A stretch of DNA of 64,000 nt from Acanthosoma haemorrhoidale (GCA_930367205.1 OV884014.1:72209104-72273103); one strand, 5' to 3'. Shown: positions 33,311 through 45,525, counted from the first letter of the stretch. The notes: generated by a model from the sequence alone, not told the origin. Program-made: numbers and translations.

Positions 33311-36300
33311 TTACAGCATTTAGCATGTGTGCAAACCAATTCGCTAATAAGAAGGCAAGTGGTAATGTAACCATTTATTTACATTGGTCACAGTTACCAA
33401 CATTTTCGTAACAGCCGTAATGGAACAAATCCGAAACATTGGTACTATTGGATTTTCTTTGAAATAATGAGTTTAATTACAATTGTAATTATATTGACTT
33501 TATAGTAGTAATTAATTGTAAAAGCATATTTTTAGCCCGGCCTACTTTATTAAAGGCTAGTTCTAATTATTATTCGCCTTTGTGTTACTCTAGACTTCAT
33601 AAATTGAATATTGTCCTGCTTGTAATTTATTTACTGAGTATACCTCAAGGTTTTCCAGTGGCCATTCACTATTTCGTCTGTTGTTTCACGTTTTATTTCT
33701 GAAATATTTGCACTGTAATTAAAAAGCTCTTCCAGCGTTATAAGTAGCGATGTTAAATGAAGATTGATATTACGTGTAAAAAAATTAATTTTAAGGTTAT
33801 ATATTGTTTGGGCAAAACAAAAAAGCATCGGTACAGGTAGTGCGAAGTGGTTTGTGAAGGACAAGATAGGGCTTCATAAAAACCCTTTTCAGTGGCAGAA
33901 AGTGTAGATCATAGATCAAACACCTTTTTTTTTTATACCGGGTCAAGCCTCTGGTAGAAACAAGTACGAAGGGGGTGAGAAAACACATTCAGTTGACAAA
34001 AATGGCCATAAATACCCTTATTTAAGCGAGGTTAGAACCCAGGTCAGTTCTAAGAGTGCTTGGGAGAAGGGGTATGGTGAGATTAGTTCTGCGTGAAAAG
34101 AAACTAGAACAGATGATTGAGGGAAACTCTGATTAGGTACTGGGCTAGTCAGGCTGGGTTGTTTTAACAGTCATCGTCTTCAAGACACCAACCGTTTGTA
34201 CAATATATATTAATATTTAGTTTTTTATAATCCCAATGTAATCATTATCATTTCATTTTATTTCATTTCATTTGTATTCATGTAAATACATCAATTATCT
34301 TCAAATTCAATTATGCCTCATCATTAGTAAATTTCAGTCAAAATTCCTTCCATTGATCAACACGAAATTTATTTTTGGAAACGAGTTATTTGGGACCAAA
34401 TAAAGTAGTTCATTATCAATCAATTTTATTTTATTACCAATTTACGCCAATGCGTTACGCTGGAAGTTTGTTAGAGTAATTATTCCAGATAGATTCAACA
34501 ATTAAGTAGCATCAAGAAAAACTTTATTAAATATATTATGTTATTTGCTTGATTACGTTGAGCGATGCGTGACCACTGGATAATATAGGAGAAAATATAT
34601 GTCCATCGATGATATATTTTATGTATTTGTTTATTTTATTTGTTGGTATTTAAAATATATTCGCCCGGGACCGAATGCAGCACTAGGGTATATAAAAGAC
34701 TGAAATCAATATTTAAATCTAAAGAGAATTTAAAAAAATATTCAGTGAATCCCTTACCTGCAGACAGACGGTTATATTGAAGATCTCTAAAGATAATGGA
34801 AAGCTTCAATATGATGGGAAGTTATTTAAATTCATGAGTATCCAAAGAGCTGAACTTTTGAATTTAATTTCGCCCAATTACCATTGCATATCCCACAGGG
34901 CGCAATGCTGAATCCTATAGCCCAACTGGGCCCAATAAACCCACCCATCCGAAGATCTTGATTTATTTTAATATTTTATTCAGCCTTGTTTGCATTTCTG
35001 GCTTATTTTTTTTCGTTTTTATGATTTTTTCATTAAATGTATACTGATTGTTTTCGTTGATTGGTACTTATATTTTTAATACAAACTTCGTTATTGAAAA
35101 AAAAAAAAATTTTTTTTTGCCAATTGCATTGGGGATTCCATTAGAAAAAAATTACTTTACAGAAGCTCAGCACCTTCATGCCACCAAAAAAGATTTTAAG
35201 GCAGCAATCACTCCGAGTGGTGCTGAAATATGCCTATTTCTTATTAAAATACCTACATTGATAGGGTGTAATAAAATAAGTCTGTAAAAGTCAGTTTGTT
35301 TTTCTAAACTTTCTCAAGCCCCTTAAACTTAAAAGCAGATTAGAAACGGTAACGGAAAAATAACTTTATATATATGTTTCAAGACTAAATGTATTCAAAG
35401 CTACCGGTATAAAGTACGCATTTAATGCTTTGTTGGTACTTTCTAAAATTCTTGAACCTTGAAGTTTTGCGCTAATTTACAGCTTGTGGTAAGTTTCTTT
35501 CTTCGGATAGTTAGATCCACGACAAATTTTAGGTTAGTTTCGATGAAAGTCAACTCGTCAATAATTTCATTGAGTTTATGATTATTTGAACTTCATTTTA
35601 TTTCGTCTATGACTTCGATTCTCGAAATTTGTTATCACTGGTTAAAGGCTTTCCGGGCACAATTTCTTTATATTTTTTAATCCTTGAAGGGGGATTAAGA
35701 AACATTTTAAAAGATATATAATGAGCTGATCCGTGAGTAAATATACTCATTTTATTTAAAAATAATATCCTTTTGGACATAAATCCGGACTCTAGCAACG
35801 ACTAAATTAACCTTAGATCCAAAACCAATTTTACTAAATAAAGGTAATACTACTACTAACAAAATTAATTGGTACAAAATATATGTCAATAAAATGACTC
35901 TAATAATACATAAATAAATAAACACTCTATCAAAAATGAGTACGTAAGTAGAAGTACTAAACACTTATTAGTATAAATATTATACCCTTGTTGTAAATAT
36001 TTACAATTACCGGACAGGTGATCGGGTTTATGTTCTGTTTAACTACAACATTTAGAAAACTATTTAGATTATGAACCAATTTTTTATAAGCAACCGATAG
36101 ATACAGAGAGTACAAACTTTATATTTGCAATCGCCGGGCATTTGTTCTGCTTAACCCTATATGTTATTACCTTAATACAGGCAACTATTTATATCATTAA
36201 AGTATTGTGCATAAATAATCGTATGCAACCAAACATACTATTACACTAACTACTAGCATATGATTAAATAAACATTACATACCAGTTATTTAAAGTGAAC

Positions 36301-36600
36301 CCTTCTTTAAATTAAATGATCATTGTCCCTTTATTGTTTTGGCCTGCCTCAAACCCTCCTCTTTCTCCCCCACCTGATGGTGTAGGTGGATTTCAACTTT
36401 GTTGTATTTCCCCCATGGTACAATGTACTTCATAGAAACAACTCCTTAAACCAGAGTCATTTTCTCGTGTATATACACAAAGATTTCCCTTATAATTTCA
36501 GTATTTTCTTTCTTATCAAGATAGAGAGCTTCAATTGTGGAGAAAAGGTTAACATACCAAAGAGTTTTTAATGTTATAAATTTGAGCTACACGTATTTCT
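33311..36600. other. AT-rich stretch, no gene recognised
   Basis: Contains an (ATTTC)n-like run near 34250-34272. At about 34030 the minus strand holds CCTGGGTTCTAACCTC, a weak B-box-like word. Open frames at 35048-35964 are AT-driven. No TE motif was recognised. Confidence 0.4.
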
Positions 36601-36609
36601 CAACAATTT

Positions 36610-36800
36610 ATGCAAAATGTTTATTTTAAGAATTCAGAAGATACAGCTTCACCAGGTAAGTTTTTTTGTTTTTTTTGCGCACTTCGCATTACAGTAGAAA
36701 ATCTACGTTTTATTTTAACTTTTATCTTTTGCCTTGACAGCTTTATTAGTCATCGGAAGATATGTCGAAAGTTAAATGGCGTCATAATAATGGCGAAGTG
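36610..36800 (+). other. Candidate short spliced unit (consensus splice sites 85 bp apart)
   Basis: ACCAG/GTAAGT at 36655/36656 is a full-consensus 5' splice site, and a pyrimidine-rich TTTTGCCTTGACAG ending at 36740 is a good 3' splice site. The 85-bp interval is typical of short insect introns. The joined frame from the ATG at 36610 gives only about 26 codons ending in a stop at about 36773. No protein family is recognised, so this may be a chance pair or part of an untranslated exon. Confidence 0.25.
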
Positions 36801-37395
36801 AAACCAATTCCAGATAAAATATTGCTATGATTACGTTAAGTATCGTAATCCACGACGAAAGTCGATTTATTCACTTTAAATTAAATAAATTAACATTGAC
36901 TACCTGAATGACAACAGGATGTGTGGTATTTGGAATCAAGAATCAAAGCGATACTGGTACATAAAATGACTTCATTAGTATTAGTAGTGGCAAGCGCTGC
37001 CGAGGCTGAGCCAGAAGGCTGCGTTACACTTGAGGAAGGCATATTTTGATTATGAGCTGGGTTAAATTCCTTATCTGGAGAGGGGTAAAAATGTGACAGC
37101 GAGTGATGATTAAGATTACATTTACATTTTGAATTTAGAAGTACATTTATCGGTAAAATAATTTTCACTAAGAATATTTTTTACATCCAGGGAGTGCCTT
37201 TTTAAGAAAGTTCAAAGGATCTATATAATATGGATCCGCCTTACTGAGTGCAGGACATTGTATAATTTCATAGTTACTATGAATTATAAAATAATAAAAT
37301 CCATAAAAGAACGAAATTCAACGCCTTGTACAGATTACAGAGATACGAACGCATTTATTGTGTCGTTATCTAGCCCACATAAAGCAATATGAAAA
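36801..37395. other. AT-rich spacer
   Basis: A 92-codon minus-strand frame at 36890-37168 shows no motif. Nothing else recognised. Confidence 0.4.
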
Positions 37396-38230
37396 TAGTA
37401 AAAAATAAGCTTTGTTAGAAATTTGCAATTGGTCAAAGTTGTCTGTTATTTCTCTAATGTTCAAAAAATAATCTTGTAACTGAGGAGGCACGACGGAAGA
37501 AGACAAAATTAATTTTCTTAATTTAGAACTTAAGCTAATTTTCGAGGAATGTCATAAAATTCATTTAACGCCTTGTAAAAGCTCCTTCAAAATCAGAATT
37601 CAGATTTTGATGGGCTAGATTTCTTAAAGATTTTACATGACCTGTCAAGCACTCCAAAGGTACAGGAAATTTCTCAAGGCCAGGTTTTATGGGATCATCA
37701 TGGTTAAGGGCTTTGAATGTCTACTTAAATAAAGGCCAATGATTAAAATTTCCATTAAATTCATAGGACGAAGAGGAGAAAGATACACCCCAGAGGAGTT
37801 AAAACGGCCAACTAAAGAATGTTCCCGATCATTTGATGGAGGCTAAGGATGAGGTGTGTTCACAGCCTCTCGTGAAAGTATCTTATAGCCCGAGAACGCC
37901 GGTTGTCATTAGTAGATGAAAAAATTTGGGTGTACCGGCCAAAATATACAATCCCAAAAATTTCTTCATGAGGAGTGAAATTGATCAATGATATTCTAGA
38001 AATTATTTACCACAGCCCGAAATAAATTAATTAAAGAGAGATACTTGGCCTTATTCGCCCCTGAACAGCCCATATCCCTTATTTCTTTTAGCTCATTAAG
38101 TAAAGATTGCAGTTTAACAGTTGAAACTTGAATTTTGACAAATTCCATTGCAATGGGAGAAGGATTTTCTTTTTCCGTTGAAAGTTCCACATGATTTGGT
38201 TTAGTTGGATGAAAGAGAGATCAAACGTTG
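37396..38230 (-). pseudogene. Unrecognised decayed reading frame
   Basis: The minus strand from 38220 gives about 75 coding-like codons (including MEFVKIQVSTVKLQSLLNEL and KEIRDMGCSGANKAKYLSL) to a stop at 37996. After several frame breaks a second coding-like block follows at about 37710-37560 (HDDPIKPGLEKFPVPLECLT, GHVKSLRNLAHQNLNSDFEG). Composition differs from the AT-driven frames around it. The two blocks may belong to one decayed gene or transposon. No family was recognised and no flanking repeats were found. Confidence 0.3.
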
Positions 38231-39390
38231 TGAAAATAGTATAAAGAATAAAACAAATGAACTAAAGAGATAAGAAAATTATGATGAAAAGGATAATGTT
38301 AAATTTGAGAATGGAAAAAACGAGAAAGGGGTTATGTTCATCGGTTACACAATAACAAGTTGAACAATTTTGAATAACAGCAATAAGAAGTTGAAACAAC
38401 AGACATAAAACATGATTTTATGATTTAATTTGCTAGAAATGAGCATAAACCTCAAAAGAGGCACCAATTTTTATGTTAATGAATGCAAGAATTTATGGAC
38501 TGGGAAAGATCCTCAGTCAAAGATACAAGAAGTTATTGATTTAACCTTAATGGTCGGTGTATTTTGAATAGCATCTCACTGCCTTGTTTTTCAAGGTATT
38601 AGGTGGAATTCTTGACAGAAAGTAAGACCTGGAGAATTAAGACAAAAGTTGAGTGCGATGGGCCTTGGAGTAATGCTGAAGCCATTCTGGGGAGATGACA
38701 TGATTTCGTCGTTACAATCGATACATAATATGATTAAATAAGAAAAAGAATGTTAAATCAATAACTTCCTTCCATTGACAATTATGTTAAATTAATTTTA
38801 TAACATTTTAATAACATTCATCCATTAGATGATCCATTAGTTGGAAGTCCAAGAATCAAGAAAACAAAAACAAAAAATGCTTTGCTAAGAAAAGTAATAT
38901 GTATTTGGGAACAGGTCTTGGATATTTTTAAGATAAGATTTATGTCACCTGTTTATGTTACCTGGAAAAGTTCTATCTGCTGTTTTCTTAAAATTCACAT
39001 TTTGCTTCAATTTGTTAAGAAATTCGTTTAGCCTTTTAAAAGAAGAAAAATAAAAGTAGCTCAAGTTTGAGCGAGGTTTGTTTGTCTCATGCCTCCCCTA
39101 GCTGATCACGAAACGCATTAATGATCTATTTATTTTACTATATATACATCTATTTTCTAAATTATTTAATTAAATATGTGTGAACGCGGATAAATTAGCT
39201 GTGAGATCACCAATACAATTTTATGTCAAAATTAGAACGAACGAGTTTTCAAGTTATTTCTCTGGTAGAGAACCAACAGTGGACTGTGATATAAAATAAC
39301 GACGACAAATACCGAAATCAAGTAAAACATAACAACAAATTATATTAATAATCAATAAATTAATAATTTTAGATTCGATAAATTCAAAAC
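38231..39390. other. AT-rich stretch
   Basis: No coding motif, repeat match or RNA-like structure was recognised. Confidence 0.4.
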
Positions 39391-39850
39391 TTACCACCAA
39401 TAGCAGAATCCCGCCGCCGCTGACCCATCTCTCTGTAAGGGAAAAGGGGTGGTTTTCGGGATCGGATAGATTGAACTTGAAAGGAAAATTTTAGGAATCA
39501 ATCCCCTTTTACCTGTCCGGCGATCGGTCCAGCCTCGGGCAGGAGCTTCTGGCCTAATGGATGGTTTCTGGCTGTTTTCCTCGATTTCAGGCGAAGGATG
39601 CAACAAACTACCGAACCATGTATCTGTTATGACTATCATCAGATTAAAACCGATAACTTAGGATTCGACAAATTAATCTCACCAGTTACTTTCGGCACTC
39701 GACAAATTCTGATGCTACTACAACCAAGCTACGATCCAAAGTGACCTGTCTCGACAAAACCCCAACGGTGTCCAATCCGCGAGGTCGTCCCTGCTGTATC
39801 TCATAGGTAGCAGTAGCAGCGATAGCCAGAAATAATTTTCTGTTATTAAA
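39391..39850 (-). other. GC-balanced island with an 82-codon minus-strand frame and splice-donor-like end
   Basis: The minus strand opens at an ATG at 39639 and stays open for 82 codons to 39391, where the sequence TTGGTG/GTAAGTTT provides a consensus 5' splice site overlapping the stop. A second donor-like CAG/GTAAAAGG lies near 39510 and another CTG/GTGAGA near 39680. The composition is GC-balanced up to about 39830. This could be a first exon or untranslated exon of an otherwise unseen gene, or a conserved non-coding element. The translation shows no domain. Confidence 0.3.
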
Positions 39851-42077
39851 TTTATGATTGGCTCAAACAATATGTGTTAATAAAATGTATAGACTAGTTT
39901 TTGTTCTAATTATTGTGGATTTATATTCAATAGGTTTACCATATTATAATTTTTAATATTCAATAGCAATAGTGGCAATTCATCTAGGGACATACATAAA
40001 ATGTTAATCATGTCAATATAGACAAACATCTCAGGTTTGTTATTTTACTAATTGTATTATGTATTTATTATTACAATCTTTTTATTTGCTAAATGTATCT
40101 CTTAACATTCCAACTGTGGAAATGTAAACAAAGAAAAAGCAATTAACTTGACTTACCTCATTTTCAATTCGAATGAAATTTGTGAAAAAAAGTTAAGGAG
40201 ACACCATCTTTTTAGTACCAAACAGAAGTCCTGAACTTACTTAAGTTATAGAATCGTATTTTAGCTACCTTAAACTTCACATTGGAACTTCTGCCTCATG
40301 ATACGGAATCAGATTTCACTGATAGTACGTGACATAGACCACAAGAAAAGAGAACTGTTATCTCATTTCTCAGATAATTCGACTTGTACGCATTTTCACA
40401 GCCACCGCAGATATACAAATTAAATTTCACTCAAAATAGTACGAGGATATTCTTTGATAGGGAAATTCCATCAAGGATTAAGTTGACGTGGAATAAAGTT
40501 ACTCCAATAAAGGACACATCAATTGTATACAAATATAAACTATCAAAGCTAATATAATATTATAGTTAATAAATATTTTTTTCGTGATTAAAGAAAAATG
40601 ATTTTTTTTTTTTTGAGCTACCTGCTCAAGTAATGCCAAAACATCATATCTTCCCCTTACGAGGGAAAGTCGTTAGTGTACACTATAAGGTTTAGTTGGT
40701 AAGTGCGGTTTTTCGTCACAGTCGCAGAATTATATTTCGGTCCACTCACTTGTGACCAAGTAGTCGTGGCTATTTCAGTATCAAAACAGATTTCGATAAG
40801 AAGGCATGTGTTGTTGCTCTGATGTTACGCACTCGTTATAAAAAGAAACGTCACAGTATTGGGTGTATCCCATTATAAGTACCAGGCTTCTAAAAAACCT
40901 TACATTTTATAAGATTCCCTACAATCTTTTTTTTTTCTTTTTACCATATCATTTACGGGCATTGTTATTAAAATATGAATGCGCAGACAAATTAAAATTA
41001 TTCCTTTGATTGCTACTAAACAGTCGAAGGTGGGTGCACGTTAATTTCTGTTTGTTCTATTAGGATTTAAGAAAGTTTTTCGTATCGAAAAAAACAAAAC
41101 AGGTAGTGTTTATTTAATTGCTGTGATTATTTTGTCACAAGTGGGCGTACCTCCATTTTAAATACTGCGACTTAATTATCGCACGACTGAAATCGTATCC
41201 GGTTGCCTAGTCTCTGTCCTCTGTTAAATCAGAATTGACCCGTCGGGAATGTCGTTTATTTATTAGATTTTATACAGCTGTAAATTGGATGACCATTCAT
41301 GTTGGTAGGTATTGGATAATTGTTTGCCCAAGGTGAAGAAATTTCATAAAATAAAAGTTCTAACACCTAAGGCTAGCAGTTCAAATTTGACTGTCAAATT
41401 AATATTTTAGCAGAAATGTTATATTTTTTCCTCCTAAATAGCCGGTGAACAAGAAGCGAAATGGAACAGCACTGCTATGTTGAATGATCTCGGTGTATCT
41501 GAAGAACTAACCCTAACCAAATTAAACTCCGCAGTAAATGAAAGTAGATAAAGCAAAGAGGAAGTGCAGTTTGAACAGAGCCTCAGATAGCCTTGTAGGT
41601 TTCTACTTTTTCATTCCACATAGCTCTTATCTCGCACGCTTACCTAGTTTATCCTCTCATCCATCTTAGGCGCAGAAATCCCTTCTCATTTATCTAATCT
41701 ATTTTATTTTCTCTGTTCTCCTTTCAATTGTTCAATCAAATAAGAAATAGTTTTATTTCTCAAACAGGCTTCCAGTTGATTCAATAGAGGTAGCAAATAG
41801 TCTACCGTATGACAAATTTATGCATAGACTCATTCGAGAAAGATATGATTTTACCCCGATTAGCATTATTAAAGAGCTTCTGTATATAAGCTTCTTTCGA
41901 CTAACCATTATCCTACTCGTTGCACTAAGGAACTGGATCAACAAAATAAAGAACACAAATGATAGTAGATCCATCTCTTTTTATAGACTGTACACACCTC
42001 CTCAACTTAATTTAATATTTAGCACATATCTAAAATACTTCAAAACAACAAAAATGCTTCACACCACAACACTCTCC
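39851..42077. other. AT-rich stretch, no gene recognised
   Basis: A poly-T run lies at 40600-40615. Segments at 41440-41550 and 41760-41960 (plus strand) are open and somewhat coding-like, but no family, repeat or splice structure supports them. Confidence 0.4.
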
Positions 42078-42779
42078 CGTAACATTATTTATTTTTTTAT
42101 TATTTTTTTTGTTCCGGCATTTGTGCACCGCGGCCTCACTGAGACCTATTGTGCGCCGTCCATGTCTCTGTCCTAAATATGTGACCTTTGCAAATCTGAG
42201 GATACTGAATGGATCGATCAGTTCACATAGTTTGGGGTCTACAATGCGATCACTACCAAAATGAAAGTATCGCCTTCTAGCTAAGTTATCACAGTCACAT
42301 ATTATATGACGTGCCGTTTCTCCCTCTTTCTTGCAGAATCTGCAGATTGGTGATCCCACTATCCCCAAATTAAAGAGGTGTTTATTTAACCGACAGTGAC
42401 CTGTGTAGAGTCCTGTCACACTTTTGAGTGTCCACCTGTCCATTGATAGAAGTGCTGAGCTTCTTCTCTTACAGGGTCCATTAAGAAACAGTTTCGAGTG
42501 TTCCTGTTTCTTAGTTTCTCTCCAAAAGAGTCTTGCCTTGTCCTCTATAGCTAATTTTATACGCCTTTTAGCGTAGCTGAGGCTGATACCACATATGGGT
42601 TCAGGTGCAAGAGGTGTCTGTTCTGAGCTCACCCTTGCAAGGCCATCTGCCTTCTCATTGCCTGTGATGCCTGTATGTCCTGGCACCCAGTCGATTCTAA
42701 CCTTATTTGCTAGCGAGAGTGTGTTTAGGTTGTTTTTACACTCCTCAACCAAATAAGATCTGGTCAAAACGTAACATTA
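42078..42779 (-). mobile_element. Young LINE insertion, family D, 5'-truncated, with perfect 10-bp TSD
   Basis: CGTAACATTA flanks the element at 42078-42087 and 42770-42779. The inserted 682 bases (42088-42769, minus strand) consist of the last part of the ORF followed at once by an A-rich tail at 42088-42115. The reading frame has no stop or shift, and the duplication is exact, so the insertion is recent. A second, shorter copy of the same family with its own TSD lies at 30333-30504. Confidence 0.93.
42115..42767 (-). CDS. RNase H domain and C-terminal zinc motif of a LINE ORF2 (partial, intact frame)
   Basis: This is the end of a LINE polyprotein, 5'-truncated by the insertion, so no native start is present. 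The first 30 residues belong to the RNase H fold; RIDWVPGHTGITGNEKADGL carries the catalytic His and the last Asp of the DEDHD set. After a basic linker comes CRFCKKEGETARHIICDC, the Cys/His motif found behind RNase H in I/LOA/R1-type elements, then LIDPFSILRFAKVTYLGQRH and GLSEAAVHKCRNK. RNase H would remove the RNA template during second-strand synthesis. Upstream RT and endonuclease are absent, so it has no autonomous activity. The frame runs into the A-rich tail without an encoded stop in the element proper. Confidence 0.88.
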
Positions 42780-42839
42780 ACTACAATAACAAGATTTGTT
42801 AAGACAAAATTGATTTTAATGTAATTAATTTCCTTAATC

Positions 42840-43225
42840 CGTACTAAGGCTATCAATAATATGGAAGTCCCTGTGGAAGTCTGGCAAACCCAAAACCTCT
42901 CTCCCTCGGGCTAGGTTCTGCAACAAAGACTAGTAGTTATCTCCCCTTGCCGCAAGATGGCGGGGTGGATTCACCTTTTTCCATCTCGTTGCTACACCAG
43001 AGTTTGGAAACTCCAGCTTCCCGAAATGTCACTTCACCAAGTCCCGGTAATTAATTCATAGGAATTGAACTACACCTCAGCCGAGGTCTCCCACTCTCCT
43101 CAATTCCTTCACCCAACCTTCAAATAGGTCCCTCCTAGTATAAGGATCTCTTTCACTCCAATAATTTCCATTTTATTTTTCCCCATTCCTATATAACAAA
43201 TTGAGAGCTTTGAAAAAAAAACAAG
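42840..43225 (+). mobile_element. Family B LINE, 3' UTR fragment
   Basis: From about 43080 the plus strand matches the family B 3' end: CCACTCTCCTCAATTCC, CCTTCAAATAGGTCCCTCC, TAGTATAAGGATC and GAGAGCTTTG followed by A9 at 43213-43221. The upstream part (42850-43080) is GC-rich and probably belongs to the same insertion, but no matching copy is present here. No target-site duplication was found. It lies about 60 bases from the family D insertion and in opposite orientation. Confidence 0.75.
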
Positions 43226-44180
43226 TAAAATAAGAGTGTTATGTTGTATTTTATCAGGTCCATATTTATTTCACCAATCTTCCTGAGACCTTATTTTATT
43301 CAATGCACCTAGTTTTCCAAGCAGCTTTCTAAACAAATAATTTTATTCGAAACAATAATGACGAGCCATTAATAATATATATTCAAAAATGTCTAATTAT
43401 CAACGCAGCAATATTAATCCAATCATTAAAGAAACAATGTACTAATAAACGGCAAGGTCTCAAAACTGATGTTTATAATATTGATAATTAAAATAAACGA
43501 CCTGGACTCGTAGTTACAATAATCAATAAACCTTATCGATAAAGTCTCAATTAACATATTTTTTCAATGCTGACTTTCATCTAAAGAATTAATTTCCCTT
43601 AAATAAGCAGACAATATAATTCAATCCTTGTATTAATATTTATTGTTGAATCAATAAGAACAAGCTAATATATCAAATTATTTAAATAAAAAATCGTATA
43701 ATATTAACAAATTGGAAGCAGACAATAAACACACCGATAGTGTATAACGTTAATTCCACTTACATTTTAATTTTCTAATTTGGCGTGCAGGCTGTGATCA
43801 CTATACATAAAAAATAATTCATCTCTTATATAAACACCAAGAGCGGACCCAGAATCTTCAATTTAACAACTATGAGTAATAAAATCTAAATTTCCTTACT
43901 AACATCAGATTTATTCATGATGAACTGTGACAGACACTTTTCCAAACTTTCGCTGCCAAATAAAAACATAGAATGACGCTATATTCCTTTTGATGGACTT
44001 GCGAGGGGGACAAGACGAGACCCCCCCCCCTCTTCGGTCTACCCAGTATTATTGTTAAATATCAATTGAACTAACTGTGCGTAACGGTTATTATTGGACA
44101 CACATTATTGTGAGTAATGTCTTAATAAAATACACAGGGGTAGCTTGTATGTTATTAATATAATACAATAACAATATCCA
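43226..44180. other. AT-rich stretch, no gene; C10 run at 44021-44030
   Basis: No coding motif or repeat match was recognised. A pure cytosine run interrupts the AT-rich sequence. Confidence 0.45.
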
Positions 44181-44199
44181 TATATATATTATATTGTCC

Positions 44200-44234
<35 letters not shown>

Positions 44235-44262
44235 ATATAACATATTTATAATATAAGCGGAA
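44181..44262. repeat. (TA)n microsatellite
   Basis: Alternating TA with a core of about 25 bases at 44202-44226, preceded by a duplicated TTGTCCATATATATA-type word. The region is prone to slippage. Confidence 0.85.
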
Positions 44263-44384
44263 GTTCTTCATCGGGATGGCCATAACTCTCTGCGCGTATG
44301 AGATTGACTGAAGGCCCAAAAGCGACTGTTAGACAACCGTCTAAAATATTTACGGATATTAACGGTGTGGTTAACAAAAAAAAA

Positions 44385-44891
44385 TAAGACCTTGGATAAG
44401 CTTAGTAATCTAAATATTTATTAATCTAAGTATTTCCATATAAGTATAATCTTTTGTACCATATTATGAAAGATTTATAAACATTTCCTTTTGCAGATTG
44501 TAAGATATCATTTAACATTATTATGATAATTATCCATAATCGTATGCTGCCAAATATAATAAACCTATTTTATCTACTAATCAATATGAAATTTGAAAAA
44601 CAATAAGGTCATTCCAATCTACAACACACATAAATAAGTAATAACGTTTATATTGAAAAAGAAAACTTGAAGTATTTCCTAATTTCCTTTATTATCCACA
44701 TTCGTTTATTATTAAACAATGTCAACAATGATAAATATTACAACTAGTTTATCACAAAGTCTTTATTTTCATTACAAAATATTATTCAAATACAATATAG
44801 TAATATGAAAGTCATATCATTAACAATAATTAGAGACCGGATTTCCGGTTTATTGCACATTTTGTAGTTTAGATGAACATTTTGTAGTATA
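44385..44891 (+). repeat. Tandem duplication, unit 1 (507 bp)
   Basis: Begins TAAGACCTTGGATAAGC and is repeated directly at 44892-45400 almost without change. The differences seen by eye are a 2-bp TA insertion near +71 in unit 2 and one substitution (TACCATATTATG against TACCCTATTATG). The right end of this unit lies 60 bases into a MITE, so it carries only the left end of that element (44832-44891). There is no coding frame. Confidence 0.95.
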
Positions 44892-45400
44892 TAAGACCTT
44901 GGATAAGCTTAGTAATCTAAATATTTATTAATCTAAGTATTTCCATATATAAGTATAATCTTTTGTACCCTATTATGAAAGATTTATAAACATTTCCTTT
45001 TGCAGATTGTAAGATATCATTTAACATTATTATGATAATTATCCATAATCGTATGCTGCCAAATATAATAAACCTATTTTATCTACTAATCAATATGAAA
45101 TTTGAAAAACAATAAGGTCATTCCAATCTACAACACACATAAATAAGTAATAACGTTTATATTGAAAAAGAAAACTTGAAGTATTTCCTAATTTCCTTTA
45201 TTATCCACATTCGTTTATTATTAAACAATGTCAACAATGATAAATATTACAACTAGTTTATCACAAAGTCTTTATTTTCATTACAAAATATTATTCAAAT
45301 ACAATATAGTAATATGAAAGTCATATCATTAACAATAATTAGAGACCGGATTTCCGGTTTATTGCACATTTTGTAGTTTAGATGAACATTTTGTAGTATA
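44892..45400 (+). repeat. Tandem duplication, unit 2 (509 bp)
   Basis: Second copy of the 0.5-kb unit, directly adjacent to the first. Sequence continues past 45400 into the rest of the MITE, which is complete only here. The near-identity implies a very recent event, or an assembly artefact in which two allelic copies were joined. Confidence 0.95.
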
Positions 45401-45525
45401 TTTGTAGCGATTTTATTTTATAATTTTATTTTTTAAATTGCACATTTTTCACAAACATTTAATAAACTCTTTGAAGATAAATTGCACGAATCTGGTTTTT
45501 ATTGCACAATTGATCCGGTCTCTAA
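45339..45525. mobile_element. MITE-like element with TTAGAGACCGGAT termini
   Basis: TTAGAGACCGGAT at 45339-45351 is matched by its reverse complement ATCCGGTCTCTAA at 45513-45525. The 187-bp interior is AT-rich and contains four ATTGCAC words, near both ends and in the middle, all in the same orientation. TAA sits outside each end and could be a 3-bp target duplication; alternative borders with a longer imperfect AATAAT duplication are possible. No transposase frame. The left 60 bases are also present at 44832-44891 through the tandem duplication. Confidence 0.7.

Noticed and set aside
41440..41990. Coding-like plus-strand segments
   Set aside because: Short, separated by stops, no family match, and the minus strand is similarly open.
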